Of a stretch of DNA of 45,807 nt, positions 18,356 through 27,107 are shown one piece after another. Positions within the stretch are counted from its first letter, which is position 1. Each line of letters opens with the position of its first letter. Both the position numbers and the translations under genes were made by a program. Below the pieces are notes generated by a model that saw nothing but the letters and a program-made list of their open reading frames with translations, did not search any database and was not told where the DNA came from. The stretch comes from Bacteroidales bacterium. GTDB taxonomy: Bacteria > Bacteroidota > Bacteroidia > Bacteroidales > P3. The stretch is from the NCBI GenBank assembly GCA_009777915.1, contig WRKV01000005.1, positions 1 through 45,807 of the forward strand. The letters run 5' to 3'.

Positions 18356-19218
18356 TCTGTGGGGCGTTTATGTTTCCAGCGTCGATGCGACCAAAGCCAA
18401 TATGGCGGTTTTTCGTTGATGGTTTGTTCCAAGATATTCGCACTATGTTGTGTGATTTCGCCGTATTCGGTTTGATTGGGATGCTCGGCAATCAACGTTA
18501 AATCAAACTCGTAAAAACCGCGTTTTACTTTTTTTACGTTGTAGTAAAACACTGGAAAATCGTATTTTTTTGCAAAATATTCCGGACCGAAAATAAATCC
18601 GGTATCTTGATTTAAGAATGTCGTCCAATAACATTTTTTCGGATTATGTGCTTGATCGAAAAGCATCATATAGGCAGTCGGAAACTCTTGCTGTTTGTAG
18701 GTTTCAAAGGTTTCTCGAACATTGGATGCGAATACAACTTCGGTTCCATAACGCTGTCTGTAACGATTCAAAGTTTTGTCGAACCATCGATCCGACAACG
18801 GTTTCCCGACACCAACGCCATGATGTTTGAATTGCATACCAAGCGAAAGAACCATGTACTCCCAGTTGTTGTAATGTGCCGAAACTAAAATCACGGATTT
18901 TTTTTGATTGAAATATGGCATCAGAATTTCAGGATTTTTACAAGCATAACGCTGTAAAACTTGCTTTTTCGACAACGATAAATTTTTGATTCCTTCCAGA
19001 ATAAGATCGGCAAAATGATCGTAAAATTGATTGGTTATGGTCTTGATTTCGCTTTCGCTGTGCGTAGGGAACGAATTCCTCAGATTTTTCACAACGACTT
19101 CTTTACGATACTTCAAAATCCGGTTCAAAACAAACGACAAACCGTTGGAAAGACCGTATATCAAAGGAAACGGAAGTTTTGAGAGAGGTAAGATAAATAT
19201 GTAAAAAACGATTCGCAT
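18352..19218 (-). CDS. Lipid A biosynthesis acyltransferase (LpxL/HtrB-like)
   Basis: After an N-terminal membrane segment, the protein shows SAHYNNWEYMVLSLG, the HX4E catalytic motif of the lysophospholipid-acyltransferase family, then GVGVGKPLSDRWFDKTLNRYRQ and a late DFPVFYYNVKKVKRGFYEFD block as in LpxL/HtrB. It would add a secondary acyl chain to lipid A at the inner membrane. I choose ATG 19218: the longer track start (19275) lies upstream of the -7 box, and its extra 19 residues come from a low-complexity tract. With this start the mRNA has almost no leader. It probably starts an operon with GT2, aroQ and the Stealth gene. Confidence 0.88.
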   Translation of the reverse strand: MRIVFYIFILPLSKLPFPLIYGLSNGLSFVLNRILKYRKEVVVKNLRNSFPTHSESEIKTITNQFYDHFADLILEGIKNLSLSKKQVLQRYACKNPEILMPYFNQKKSVILVSAHYNNWEYMVLSLGMQFKHHGVGVGKPLSDRWFDKTLNRYRQRYGTEVVFASNVRETFETYKQQEFPTAYMMLFDQAHNPKKCYWTTFLNQDTGFIFGPEYFAKKYDFPVFYYNVKKVKRGFYEFDLTLIAEHPNQTEYGEITQHSANILEQTINEKPPYWLWSHRRWKHKRPTE

Positions 19219-19221
19219 TCC

Positions 19222-19230
19222 GCAAAGGTA
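19222..19230 (-). promoter_or_regulatory. Promoter -7 box abutting the lpxL-like start codon
   Basis: TACCTTTGC on the minus strand is followed after only 3 nt by the ATG at 19218. With usual Bacteroidota spacing, transcription would begin at or next to the start codon, giving a leaderless message. The same 3-nt spacing is found for ispG at 42550/42554. Confidence 0.7.
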
Positions 19231-19278
19231 CAAAAAAAAGTTGAAAGTTAAAAGTTGAAAGCCGAAAATTTGCAAAAA

Positions 19279-19686
19279 TTATTCTAAATGCCAAACAAAT
19301 TCTTTGCTCAATTTGCCGGAAAACCGTTTAAGAACGACGTAATAAAGTGTTGCAGCACATATCGCACCGGTGCCGTAAATAAGTTCATGCTCAAAAACCA
19401 ACGACAGTCCGAACAAGGCGATAATACACACTAAGAAAGGCATGACGTATGCCCAAAAAACGGCTTTCAATCCCAATTGTTCTTGCATCACAATGTTCAC
19501 GGATTCTCCAATAGTGTATTTTTCGGGATTTTCAACCGGAACTTCGATGATTTTTTCTTTCCTTTCCGACATTGTGCACATGGATTTTGACTTGCACGAA
19601 GCACAAGCCGAAAGCGAAATAAATTCAACTTTCACAACATGTTTATCAATGTTTACGACGGTTCCGGCGTGTTTGATGTTTTTCAT
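19279..19686 (-). CDS. RseC/MucC-family membrane protein
   Basis: The 135-residue protein has an N-terminal soluble part with CASCKSKSMC, a Cys cluster typical of RseC/MucC (SoxR-reducing system) proteins, followed by two membrane helices at about residues 75-115. RseC homologues act in sigma-E control or in electron transfer to SoxR through Rnf-type complexes. In many Bacteroidota they precede rnf genes, but no rnf genes are present here. It lies 9 nt after the SpoIIE-type phosphatase, itself behind the hydrogenase-like sensor, so a link to redox sensing is plausible but inferred. Confidence 0.85.
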   Translation of the reverse strand: MKNIKHAGTVVNIDKHVVKVEFISLSACASCKSKSMCTMSERKEKIIEVPVENPEKYTIGESVNIVMQEQLGLKAVFWAYVMPFLVCIIALFGLSLVFEHELIYGTGAICAATLYYVVLKRFSGKLSKEFVWHLE

Positions 19687-19695
19687 AACGATTCG

Positions 19696-20877
19696 CTAAA
19701 TATAAATCACTTTTACATCTTTCAAAAATTTCGTTTCGAGTAGTCCAATCAAGCGTTTGACAACGGTTCTACGAAGTTCGAATTGTGTGGGGAGGGTAGG
19801 GTCGAGGTGAGAACGATTCAATCGCGTTCCCACCAAAATCGTGATTTCATCTGATTCTAAAAGCATTTTGATAATTCGATCAGGCGGGGTTTGCGTCATG
19901 ACGTAGGTTGGTTTGTACCGGTCTAAAATCTCTGCAACGGCATTCAGTGTGATAACACCTTCCGTAACCAAATCGACGCCGTCCATTCGTGAGGTTGGCG
20001 GAAATCCTGGAAAATGTGTAGGTTCATCAATAACAGGTTCGAGCCATTCTCGTGATAATAAATCGGCAGTAGTTGCACCACTTACAATTTTTTTTCCATC
20101 GAATTTTTTTACTAATTCAGCAACATGACTATCTTGTTTTCTTTCGATGGGAGGACCCGTGAAAAGCATGATTTTTCGCGGTGTTCGGAGATAGATACAG
20201 GCACAACTGATGTCGTCTCCGGCTTTGTAATTATCGTTGAGATGTGAAAAATTTACAATTTTTTTTGCCAAATTTTGTGCAGAAATTTTTGAATCGTTAT
20301 GCAATAAATCTAAAATAAATTTATTCAGATTTTCATGTCCGAAACCCGTCGGATATTTTGGAGTCCCTAATCCGGATTGCGTTACACCATCACTGAACAT
20401 TAGGATTCGGTCGTCTTTTTGCTGTGTAAATTCGCACATGGCGAGTTCATCACGACGAATGTTTTGCCCGTTTGTTACAACATTTTTCCAATTTAAATCC
20501 AAAATTTTTCCATCGCGAACCACAATGGTTTGCGGATTTCCATACTCCAAAATACGAGTGTTTCCGCCAATTTGAATGTCGACAATCGAAAAAGTAGCAT
20601 AGCTCATTTTTCGTTCGCTACAAACGGGGAGCGTACACAAAATAACTTCCGCAATACGATTAAATTCCTTTTTATCCTTAGTGAAATTCATCGCCATCTT
20701 TGCGGTCAACGTGGCTAAAACATTGGCTTTTACACCATGTCCCATACCATCGGTGAGAACGGAAATCACGCGTTGTTCGCCTTTCAATTTTTCAGACAAA
20801 AACATATCTCCGCAGATGCGTTCTTTGTCGTGATTACGTTGATTGACGCCGACTTCGATATAGTATTGTTCCGACAC
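19696..20877 (-). CDS. SpoIIE-type PP2C protein phosphatase with extra C-terminal domain
   Basis: Residues 1-230 resemble the SpoIIE/PP2C phosphatase fold: RICGDMFLSE, VLTDGMGHGVKANVLAT (metal-binding DGMGHG), ATFSIVDI, MFSDGVTQSGLG and GDDISCACIYL. Residues about 235-393 form a separate part, with FTGPPIERKQDSHVAELV, KIVSGATTADLL and a Lys/Arg-rich end, which I do not recognise. SpoIIE-type enzymes dephosphorylate Ser/Thr proteins such as anti-sigma-factor antagonists. It starts 4 nt after the hydrogenase-like sensor gene, suggesting that the sensor controls the phosphatase. No partner kinase or antagonist is in the window. Confidence 0.88.
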   Translation of the reverse strand: MSEQYYIEVGVNQRNHDKERICGDMFLSEKLKGEQRVISVLTDGMGHGVKANVLATLTAKMAMNFTKDKKEFNRIAEVILCTLPVCSERKMSYATFSIVDIQIGGNTRILEYGNPQTIVVRDGKILDLNWKNVVTNGQNIRRDELAMCEFTQQKDDRILMFSDGVTQSGLGTPKYPTGFGHENLNKFILDLLHNDSKISAQNLAKKIVNFSHLNDNYKAGDDISCACIYLRTPRKIMLFTGPPIERKQDSHVAELVKKFDGKKIVSGATTADLLSREWLEPVIDEPTHFPGFPPTSRMDGVDLVTEGVITLNAVAEILDRYKPTYVMTQTPPDRIIKMLLESDEITILVGTRLNRSHLDPTLPTQFELRRTVVKRLIGLLETKFLKDVKVIYI

Positions 20878-20881
20878 GATG

Positions 20882-22561
20882 TTAGCCTTCTTGTTTTAAC
20901 ATTTTGATAATTTGATTCAAATCTTTTTCGGTATTGGACGCACCTTCTCCTAGAACAAAGCCGATTTCCTGAACCATCGTCAAATTTTTATCGATAGTTT
21001 TTTGGATGCTTAAAACCAATTCGTCGGTATCCAATTTTTGTGTAGACATTTGTCGAAAAATACCTCCAACCAATTTGTTTTCTATGATATTGAACACCGA
21101 TAAAATCAACGGTATGTTGTTAATTCTCACTTCTTTTCGATCTATGTTTTCGTGATGACGCAACACATAATCGAACAAATTGCTAATTGATTTATCCAAC
21201 ATCGTGTCCAAGTTTGCACCTTTCAATCCGGGGATTACTTCTGCGATTGCAGCAACTTCCTCACCGATTGTTGTGATCAAAGAATCGTTGGCAATCAAAA
21301 TTTTCATTTCGCTATCCACAATAGCAACGCCCGAACTGATTTGATTGATGAGCGTGTGGAGTGCTTGATTGGCTTGAAAAGTACGATAATCTGCTTCGTC
21401 AATTTGGCTTTGACTGTCGGTTAAAACCAAATTTTTTTGATCCGCTTTTTTTAGAAAAAGTTGATATTTTTGATCGTCGAATGTTGGAACGGCTTTTGCA
21501 GAGAATGCAGCCTGTGTATCCAAATCTTTCCATTCGTCCATTTCTTCTTGCCATTCGTCTTCATCGAAATTTTCCAAACGTTTTTTAGCATAATCCACCA
21601 CATTTGCTGAACGCACAAATTTGTTGGTATGATCGTGCATGGTGCCGGGTCCCATCACACACCCTTCACAGAAAAACAAATTCAAATGCGAATGTAAAAT
21701 TTCATTTTGCATATCGAACGAACCAATGGCTTTCATCACATTTTGCATACCGTTGGTGTTTCGAATGTTGCCATCTAAAAGGCTTTCGCTGATTCCTCCG
21801 GCTTCTAAAATTCCTCTGCTGATTGGATAAAGCAATCCTTTTTTGCCTTCCAATCCATCGAAATCAGAAAATTCCACTTGACGTTCTTGGATATTTTTTT
21901 CATCGAATAATTTTCGGATTTCCGGAAACAGCAACACGGTGTCGTACTTGGTTTTCAGCTCATCTCTAACCAGGTCTTGTTTGTGTGCTAAACATGGCGT
22001 AAGATATACCAAAGCGACATCTGTTTTTTTGAATTGTTCGCGAATGATTTTTGCTGCGAGCAAATCCGGTGCTAAAATCGGAGCTAAATTTCCAATCAAA
22101 TGCGGATAGTAACGTTCCACCAAATTCACGACTACAGGGCAATTTGCCGAAAGATAATACTTTCCCTTAAATTCTTTATCAAACAATTTTTTGTATTGTG
22201 CTGCCACCAAATCTACCGCCAACGCAGTCGAAAATACTTTTTTGAATCCTACGGCTTTCAACATAGAAACGAATTTTCGATAGTCGGAAATATCTGTAAA
22301 TTCCGCAGAAATATCCGTATCACAAACGATAAAAACCGGACGATCTTCATCTAAAAGTCGTTTCACTTTTACAATGGAATCTTGATATGAAATTGCTTCC
22401 ACAGGACAATCTGTAAAGCAAGCCCCACAAGCGATACAACGCTCTTCAATAATGTTTAATTCATCATTTTTTTTGTCGTAATCAATGGCATTTACCGGAC
22501 ACGAACGCATACAGATGTAGCAGCGAGTACAGGTGGCGTGGTTTATGGATAATAGTGGCAT
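20882..22561 (-). CDS. [FeFe]-hydrogenase-like Fe-S sensor with 2[4Fe-4S] ferredoxin and PAS-like domains
   Basis: Two ferredoxin cluster motifs open the protein (CTRCYICMRSCP, CIACGACFTDCP). Residues about 70-370 resemble the hydrogenase H-domain with altered signatures: ANCPVV where enzymes have TSCCP, LTPCLAHK where they have MPCxxK, and FFCEGCVMGPG in place of CxxxCxxGGG. Four Cys could still hold a cubane, but the proton-relay Cys position is Asn. A PAS-like segment follows (about 395-500: LINQISSGVAIVDSEMKILIAND). This matches the layout of presumed sensory (group C-like, HydS) proteins rather than H2-producing enzymes. The SpoIIE-type phosphatase follows after 4 nt. A redox or H2 sensor feeding a phosphatase is my inference. 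Confidence 0.85.
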   Translation of the reverse strand: MPLLSINHATCTRCYICMRSCPVNAIDYDKKNDELNIIEERCIACGACFTDCPVEAISYQDSIVKVKRLLDEDRPVFIVCDTDISAEFTDISDYRKFVSMLKAVGFKKVFSTALAVDLVAAQYKKLFDKEFKGKYYLSANCPVVVNLVERYYPHLIGNLAPILAPDLLAAKIIREQFKKTDVALVYLTPCLAHKQDLVRDELKTKYDTVLLFPEIRKLFDEKNIQERQVEFSDFDGLEGKKGLLYPISRGILEAGGISESLLDGNIRNTNGMQNVMKAIGSFDMQNEILHSHLNLFFCEGCVMGPGTMHDHTNKFVRSANVVDYAKKRLENFDEDEWQEEMDEWKDLDTQAAFSAKAVPTFDDQKYQLFLKKADQKNLVLTDSQSQIDEADYRTFQANQALHTLINQISSGVAIVDSEMKILIANDSLITTIGEEVAAIAEVIPGLKGANLDTMLDKSISNLFDYVLRHHENIDRKEVRINNIPLILSVFNIIENKLVGGIFRQMSTQKLDTDELVLSIQKTIDKNLTMVQEIGFVLGEGASNTEKDLNQIIKMLKQEG

Positions 22562-22585
22562 GGTTATTCAAGTAGCATGGTTTTT

Positions 22586-23923
22586 TTATCGAAAAATCTT
22601 AAACAAATCGTTGCTAAACGCAAAAAACATCAAGGCAAACAGAATAATCATACCGATTTGTTGCGTTACCATCAAAAATTTGTCGCTCGGTTTCTTGCGA
22701 GTGATGATTTCCCAAAGGGTAAACACGATATGTCCGCCGTCTAATGCGGGAATTGGCAAGAAATTCATAAACGCTAAAATCAACGAAAGGATTCCGGTAA
22801 CATACCAAAATCTCGACCAATCCCATTTTGCACCGTAAATTCGAGCCATTCCGATGGGTCCTTGAATGGTTTCGGTGGCTTTTTCTTTTCCGGAAATTAC
22901 CTTGCCAAGCCCTTTGGCATTGGCTTTCAGCAAATCCATACCATCTCTGTAACCATAAGCCAACGCAGAACTCAATGTATACTGTGTCAATTCAAACGGA
23001 ATGCCGACAAAAACACCCAATCTGCCTGTGGAATCAAGGGTTGTATGTAATTCGAAAGTTTCGTAAATGGCATAAGGAATACTATGTGTTTTACGTTCTA
23101 CCAAAATCTGAACATCTTGATTTTTATAGGCATTCAGAATGTTTTGTAATTCTCCGAACGAAAAAACAGAATCATCATTGATTTGCAAAATTCGGTCGTC
23201 AGCGAGCATTCCCATTTGTTCGGCAAGTCCGCCTTCCTGCAAATCGTTTACAATCACAGGAAAATTTTGAGCACTAAAAAACTGTACATTTTGTTCCGCC
23301 ACACGCCGATATGTATCTTTCGGAATGGTAATTTTCAATGTGTCATCTCCTCTCAATACGTTGATTTCAGAGCCAAACAAGACATTCATACCTTGTGCAT
23401 CTTGAAAACGTACGATTCTTTTTCCGTCAATATTCAAAATTTGATCGCCGTGTTGAAAGCCGATTTCTTGTGCCAATGGCGAAGGAGTGATACCGCCAAA
23501 TTCCGAAACGGTTTCATTGCTCAAATAGCCTTTTGACGAGCCAAGCAGGAGACACGACAGAATCAGAATACCGGTAATAAAATTCAAAAATATCCCGCCA
23601 AAAATCACAACCAAGCGTTGCCAAGCCGGTTTCGAGCGATATTCCCAAGGTTGTGGTTCGGACGCCAAATCTTTTTCGCCTTGTGTTTCATCAATCATTC
23701 CTGCGATTTGACAATAGCCTCCGAGCGGTAGCCAACCGATTCCGAATTCCGTATTACCACGCTTAAAGCTAAATAATTTATATCCCCAAGCATCGAAAAA
23801 CAAATAGAATTTATTCACCCGAATGCCAAACATTCGTGCCGCTAAATAATGCCCCATTTCGTGGATAAACACTAAAAGTGATAATCCCAAAAGGAGTTGC
23901 AAAGTCATGATTAATCCCGACAT
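22586..23923 (-). CDS. rseP: Site-2 zinc metalloprotease RseP
   Basis: The 445-residue membrane protease has HEMGH at residues 21-25 in the first membrane helix and MNFLPIPALDGGH near residue 380, the second zinc-site motif. Between them lie two PDZ-like regions (around 120-200 and 215-290), including GFQHGDQILNIDGKRI and MLADDRILQINDDSV. RseP cleaves membrane anti-sigma factors and leftover signal peptides inside the membrane. It lies 24 nt before the hydrogenase-like sensor gene on the same strand; with RseC downstream, the cluster has an envelope/redox stress flavour. Confidence 0.95.
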   Translation of the reverse strand: MSGLIMTLQLLLGLSLLVFIHEMGHYLAARMFGIRVNKFYLFFDAWGYKLFSFKRGNTEFGIGWLPLGGYCQIAGMIDETQGEKDLASEPQPWEYRSKPAWQRLVVIFGGIFLNFITGILILSCLLLGSSKGYLSNETVSEFGGITPSPLAQEIGFQHGDQILNIDGKRIVRFQDAQGMNVLFGSEINVLRGDDTLKITIPKDTYRRVAEQNVQFFSAQNFPVIVNDLQEGGLAEQMGMLADDRILQINDDSVFSFGELQNILNAYKNQDVQILVERKTHSIPYAIYETFELHTTLDSTGRLGVFVGIPFELTQYTLSSALAYGYRDGMDLLKANAKGLGKVISGKEKATETIQGPIGMARIYGAKWDWSRFWYVTGILSLILAFMNFLPIPALDGGHIVFTLWEIITRKKPSDKFLMVTQQIGMIILFALMFFAFSNDLFKIFR

Positions 23924-23978
23924 AATTTTTTATTTTTTCGACATTACCAAATACCGTGTATTTGTCATGGACGGCGTT

Positions 23979-24662
23979 TTATTCATTGATACCGAATAAT
24001 TCTACTGTGAAAATAAGCGTTGCTCCCGGAGGAATTCGTTCACCTGCACCACGATCGCCGTAAGCCAAATCCGATGGAATATAGAAAATAAATTTCGATC
24101 CAACCGGCATCAACTGCACGCCTTCCGTCCAACCTGCAATCACTTGATTCAAGCCAAAAGAAATATCTTGACCACGAGCAACCGACGAATCAAACACAGT
24201 TCCATCTAAAAGTGTACCTTCGTAATGAACTCTCACTCTGTCGGTTGGAGACGTTGGTTTTGGACCTTCGCCCATAGTTACAACTTTGTACTGCAAGCCC
24301 GATGGCGTAACCTGTACATCTTGATCTTGTTTGTTTTTTTCCAAAAATTCTCTACCTTCGGCTTTGTTTTTTTCAGTTTCTGCGTTGGCTTGGTTTTGTT
24401 GAGCAGCCTGCATATTCATCGACCATTCTTGCAACGTTTGTTGCATGTCTTGATCGGTAAATCCCGGATCTTGTTTTTCAAGTCCTGTTTTGATGCCGTT
24501 GTAAAGGGCTTCCGCATCAAAGTTAAACGGGTGTTGCGACAAATTTCTGCCAATGTCGTACCCGATCATGTTGCTGATTTTTTGTTCGTAAGTCATAGTG
24601 TTTTGTGAAATTAGATTTGTTGAAATTAGCAGTGTTACTGCGACAATTAAAATTTTTTTCAT
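23979..24662 (-). CDS. Exported FKBP-type peptidyl-prolyl isomerase
   Basis: Residues 1-19 form a signal peptide (MKKILIVAVTLLISTNLIS). Residues 22-110 are a helical region like the FkpA/Mip dimerisation domain (MTYEQKISNMIGYDIGRNLSQ). Residues about 120-227 are the FKBP domain with VRVHYEGTLLDGTVFDSS, GWTEGVQLMPVGSK and YGDRGAGERIPPGATLIF, all normal active-site blocks. It should act as a periplasmic folding factor. It sits between the BadF-type kinase and rseP on the same strand. Confidence 0.93.
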   Translation of the reverse strand: MKKILIVAVTLLISTNLISQNTMTYEQKISNMIGYDIGRNLSQHPFNFDAEALYNGIKTGLEKQDPGFTDQDMQQTLQEWSMNMQAAQQNQANAETEKNKAEGREFLEKNKQDQDVQVTPSGLQYKVVTMGEGPKPTSPTDRVRVHYEGTLLDGTVFDSSVARGQDISFGLNQVIAGWTEGVQLMPVGSKFIFYIPSDLAYGDRGAGERIPPGATLIFTVELFGINE

Positions 24663-24680
24663 GGTGATATTTTTTTTAGC

Positions 24681-24708
24681 GTAGGGGAGGGGTTGCCCCC
24701 GTCCTTAC
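24681..24708. repeat. 28-nt imperfect palindrome, GTAGGGG family
   Basis: The 28-nt element starts with GTAGGGG and ends with a matching arm (GTCCTTAC). It lies in the gap between the kinase and FKBP genes. It belongs to the dispersed family at 28078, 28126, 38523 and 40225, with several mismatches. Confidence 0.6.
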
Positions 24709-24714
24709 ATGTTA

Positions 24715-25551
24715 TTATTTGTGATATTTCAATAATCCGTCGAGCGGAGTTTGTTCGATTTTTGAAATCGTGAGACCATATTTTTCTGCGGATTTACGCA
24801 GTTCGTCGGCAAAAATAAAACTTACCGAACCTACAAAACACAACGGATATTGTGCATGATTTTCGTAACGCAAAACTTGTTTTTTAAAGAAAATATCAAA
24901 CGCCGAACTCACTAATTCTTTCACAAATGAATCCGATTTATTTTCATTCAAAAACTCTACAAGCGAGGCGAGAAAGCGATTTGGGAAAGGTTGACGATAA
25001 ACTTTATCCAACACTTCGGCTAATTCCGCAGGATATTTTTGTGCGAGTAATTTTTGCAAATGTTCGGGAAATTCTCCGCTGAAATATGCTGATAGCAACT
25101 GTTTGCCCAAGTATGCACCACTTCCTTCATCGCCCAAAATATAGCCTAACGACGGCAAACGTTCGGTAATTTGTTTTCCATCATACAAGCACGAACTTGC
25201 ACCTGTTCCTAAAATACAGACTAATCCGCTTTCCGCACCACACAAGGATCTTGCAGCACCAAGCAAATCGTTTTCAACGTCCACATCGGCATGAACAAAA
25301 AAGAAATCCAATGCAAATTGCAACACTTGTTTTTTATGAGGCAATGCACAACCCGACCCGTAAAAAAATACTTGTTCCACTTTTTTATTGTCTAAAAACG
25401 GATATAAATCTTTTCGCAAAACGTTCAAAACGCCGTCCTCATCTAAGAAATACGGATTCAAACCAATCGTTTGAACCGTTTTAATTTCGCCCGATCCATT
25501 AATCAAACACCAATCGGTTTTGGTCGAGCCACTGTCTGCAATTATTTTCAT
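24715..25551 (-). CDS. BadF/BadG-type ATPase, N-acetylglucosamine kinase-like
   Basis: This 278-residue ASKHA-fold kinase has the phosphate-1 motif ADSGSTKTDW at residues 4-13, an LGTGASSCLYDG adenosine/phosphate-2 region at about residue 115 and GYILGDEGSGAYLGKQLL at about 137. Bacteroidota members are annotated as N-acetylglucosamine kinases, phosphorylating cell-wall or dietary GlcNAc for amino-sugar metabolism. Its promoter box lies inside the 3' end of glyS. FKBP and rseP follow on the same strand. Confidence 0.88.
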   Translation of the reverse strand: MKIIADSGSTKTDWCLINGSGEIKTVQTIGLNPYFLDEDGVLNVLRKDLYPFLDNKKVEQVFFYGSGCALPHKKQVLQFALDFFFVHADVDVENDLLGAARSLCGAESGLVCILGTGASSCLYDGKQITERLPSLGYILGDEGSGAYLGKQLLSAYFSGEFPEHLQKLLAQKYPAELAEVLDKVYRQPFPNRFLASLVEFLNENKSDSFVKELVSSAFDIFFKKQVLRYENHAQYPLCFVGSVSFIFADELRKSAEKYGLTISKIEQTPLDGLLKYHK

Positions 25552-25559
25552 GTTTTTTA

Positions 25560-27089
25560 TTAGATATTGTGCAAAGATACGAAATTTTTTCTAACTACAT
25601 TTGCAATTTCCGAAATTGCAATACGGTCTTGTTGCATACTGTCTCGATAACGAATCGTAACCGTGTTATCTTCCAAAGTCTGCGTGTCTACGGTGATACA
25701 GAACGGTGTGCCAATTGCATCTTGACGCCGATAACGCCGTCCGATTGCATCTTTTTCATCATATTGACACATGAAATCTTGTTTCAATGTATCCATGATT
25801 TCTCTTGCTTTTTCAGGCATTCCGTCTTTTTTTACCAATGGTAAAATCGCAATTTTATACGGTGCTAAAATCGGTGGAAGTTTCATGACGACACGTGTTG
25901 AACCATCGTCTAAAACTTCCTCGTTGTAGGCATAACTCAACATTGCCAAGCATGTTCTATCCAATCCGATCGACGTTTCAACCACGTAAGGAATGTAACT
26001 TTCGTTTAATTCAGGATCGAAATACTGCATTTTTTTGCCCGAAAATTCTTGATGTTGTTTCAAGTCAAAATCCGTGCGAGAGTGAATGCCTTCCAATTCT
26101 TTGAAACCAAACAAAAATTCGAACTGAATATCTGTTGCAGCATTGGCGTAATGCGACAATTTTTCGTGATCGTGAAAACGGAATTTTTCCGCAGGAATTC
26201 CCAACGATTGGTGCCATTCCATACGAACTTTTTTCCAGTATTCGAACCATTCGATTTCCGTTCCGGGACGAACAAAAAACTGCATTTCCATTTGTTCAAA
26301 TTCACGCATTCTGAACACGAACTGACGGGCTACAATCTCGTTTCTAAAAGCCTTTCCGGTTTGTGCAATGCCAAACGGAACTTTCATTCTCGATGTTTTT
26401 TGTACATTCAAAAAATTCACAAAAATACCTTGTGCCGTTTCCGGACGCAAATAAATGGTGTTTGCCTCCTCAGAAAGCGAACCGATTTGCGTAGAAAACA
26501 TCAAATTAAACTGACGAATGTCCGTCCAGTTGCGACTTCCCGAAATTGGACAAGCAATTTCCAATTCTTCGATTAATGCTTTTACATCTGCAAGATTATT
26601 CTCTAATCCGGCATTCATACGATGCAACGTGTCGGTAATTTTTCTCTGATATTCCAACACTCTCGGATTGGTTGTAACGAACTGTTCTCTATCAAAACTA
26701 TCGCCGAAACGCTTTTCTGCTTTTTCAATTTCTTTGTTGATTTTATCCTCGATTTTCGCACAATAATCTTCAATCAACACATCGGCACGATAGCGTTTTT
26801 TGCTGTCTTTGTTATCAATCATCGGATCGTTGAACGCATCAACATGTCCGGAAGCCTTCCAAATTGTGGGGTGCATGAAAATCGCAGAATCTATTCCCAC
26901 GATATTTTCGTGCATTTGCACCATAGATTTCCACCAGTATTGACGGATATTATTTTTGAGTTCGACACCGTATTGACCATAGTCGTAGACAGCGGCTAAC
27001 CCGTCGTAAATCTCGCTTGACGGAAAAATAAAACCATACTCTTTTGCATGAGCGATAAGTTTTTTGAATTGTTCTTCGTGATTTGCCAT
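25560..27089 (-). CDS. glyS: Glycyl-tRNA synthetase (eukaryote-like alpha2 type)
   Basis: The 509-residue class II synthetase starts at the Met of MANHEEQFKKLIAHAKEYGF. Motif 2 is GKAFRNEIVARQFVFRMREF (about residue 245) and motif 3 is YVVETSIGLDRTCLAMLSYA (about 385). YLRPETAQGIFVNF and the C-terminal anticodon-binding domain (AILPLVKKDGMPEKAREIM) identify the alpha2-type GlyRS rather than the GlyQ/GlyS two-subunit enzyme. It charges tRNA-Gly with glycine. Transcription comes from the -7 box at 27108, with a short leader. Confidence 0.96.
   Translation of the reverse strand: MANHEEQFKKLIAHAKEYGFIFPSSEIYDGLAAVYDYGQYGVELKNNIRQYWWKSMVQMHENIVGIDSAIFMHPTIWKASGHVDAFNDPMIDNKDSKKRYRADVLIEDYCAKIEDKINKEIEKAEKRFGDSFDREQFVTTNPRVLEYQRKITDTLHRMNAGLENNLADVKALIEELEIACPISGSRNWTDIRQFNLMFSTQIGSLSEEANTIYLRPETAQGIFVNFLNVQKTSRMKVPFGIAQTGKAFRNEIVARQFVFRMREFEQMEMQFFVRPGTEIEWFEYWKKVRMEWHQSLGIPAEKFRFHDHEKLSHYANAATDIQFEFLFGFKELEGIHSRTDFDLKQHQEFSGKKMQYFDPELNESYIPYVVETSIGLDRTCLAMLSYAYNEEVLDDGSTRVVMKLPPILAPYKIAILPLVKKDGMPEKAREIMDTLKQDFMCQYDEKDAIGRRYRRQDAIGTPFCITVDTQTLEDNTVTIRYRDSMQQDRIAISEIANVVRKNFVSLHNI
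25571..25579 (-). promoter_or_regulatory. Promoter -7 box for the kinase gene, inside the glyS 3' coding end
   Basis: TATCTTTGC on the minus strand lies within the last codons of glyS (it encodes part of VSL) and 19 nt before the kinase ATG. The box therefore doubles as coding sequence. Confidence 0.75.
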
Positions 27090-27107
27090 TTTGAATTACT
27101 TTATCCT

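Noticed and set aside
20882-22561. Catalytic [FeFe] hydrogenase
   Set aside because: The three H-cluster signatures are altered (ANCP, TPC, CEGC), the proton-relay Cys position is Asn, and a PAS-like domain and phosphatase gene follow. A sensory role fits better.
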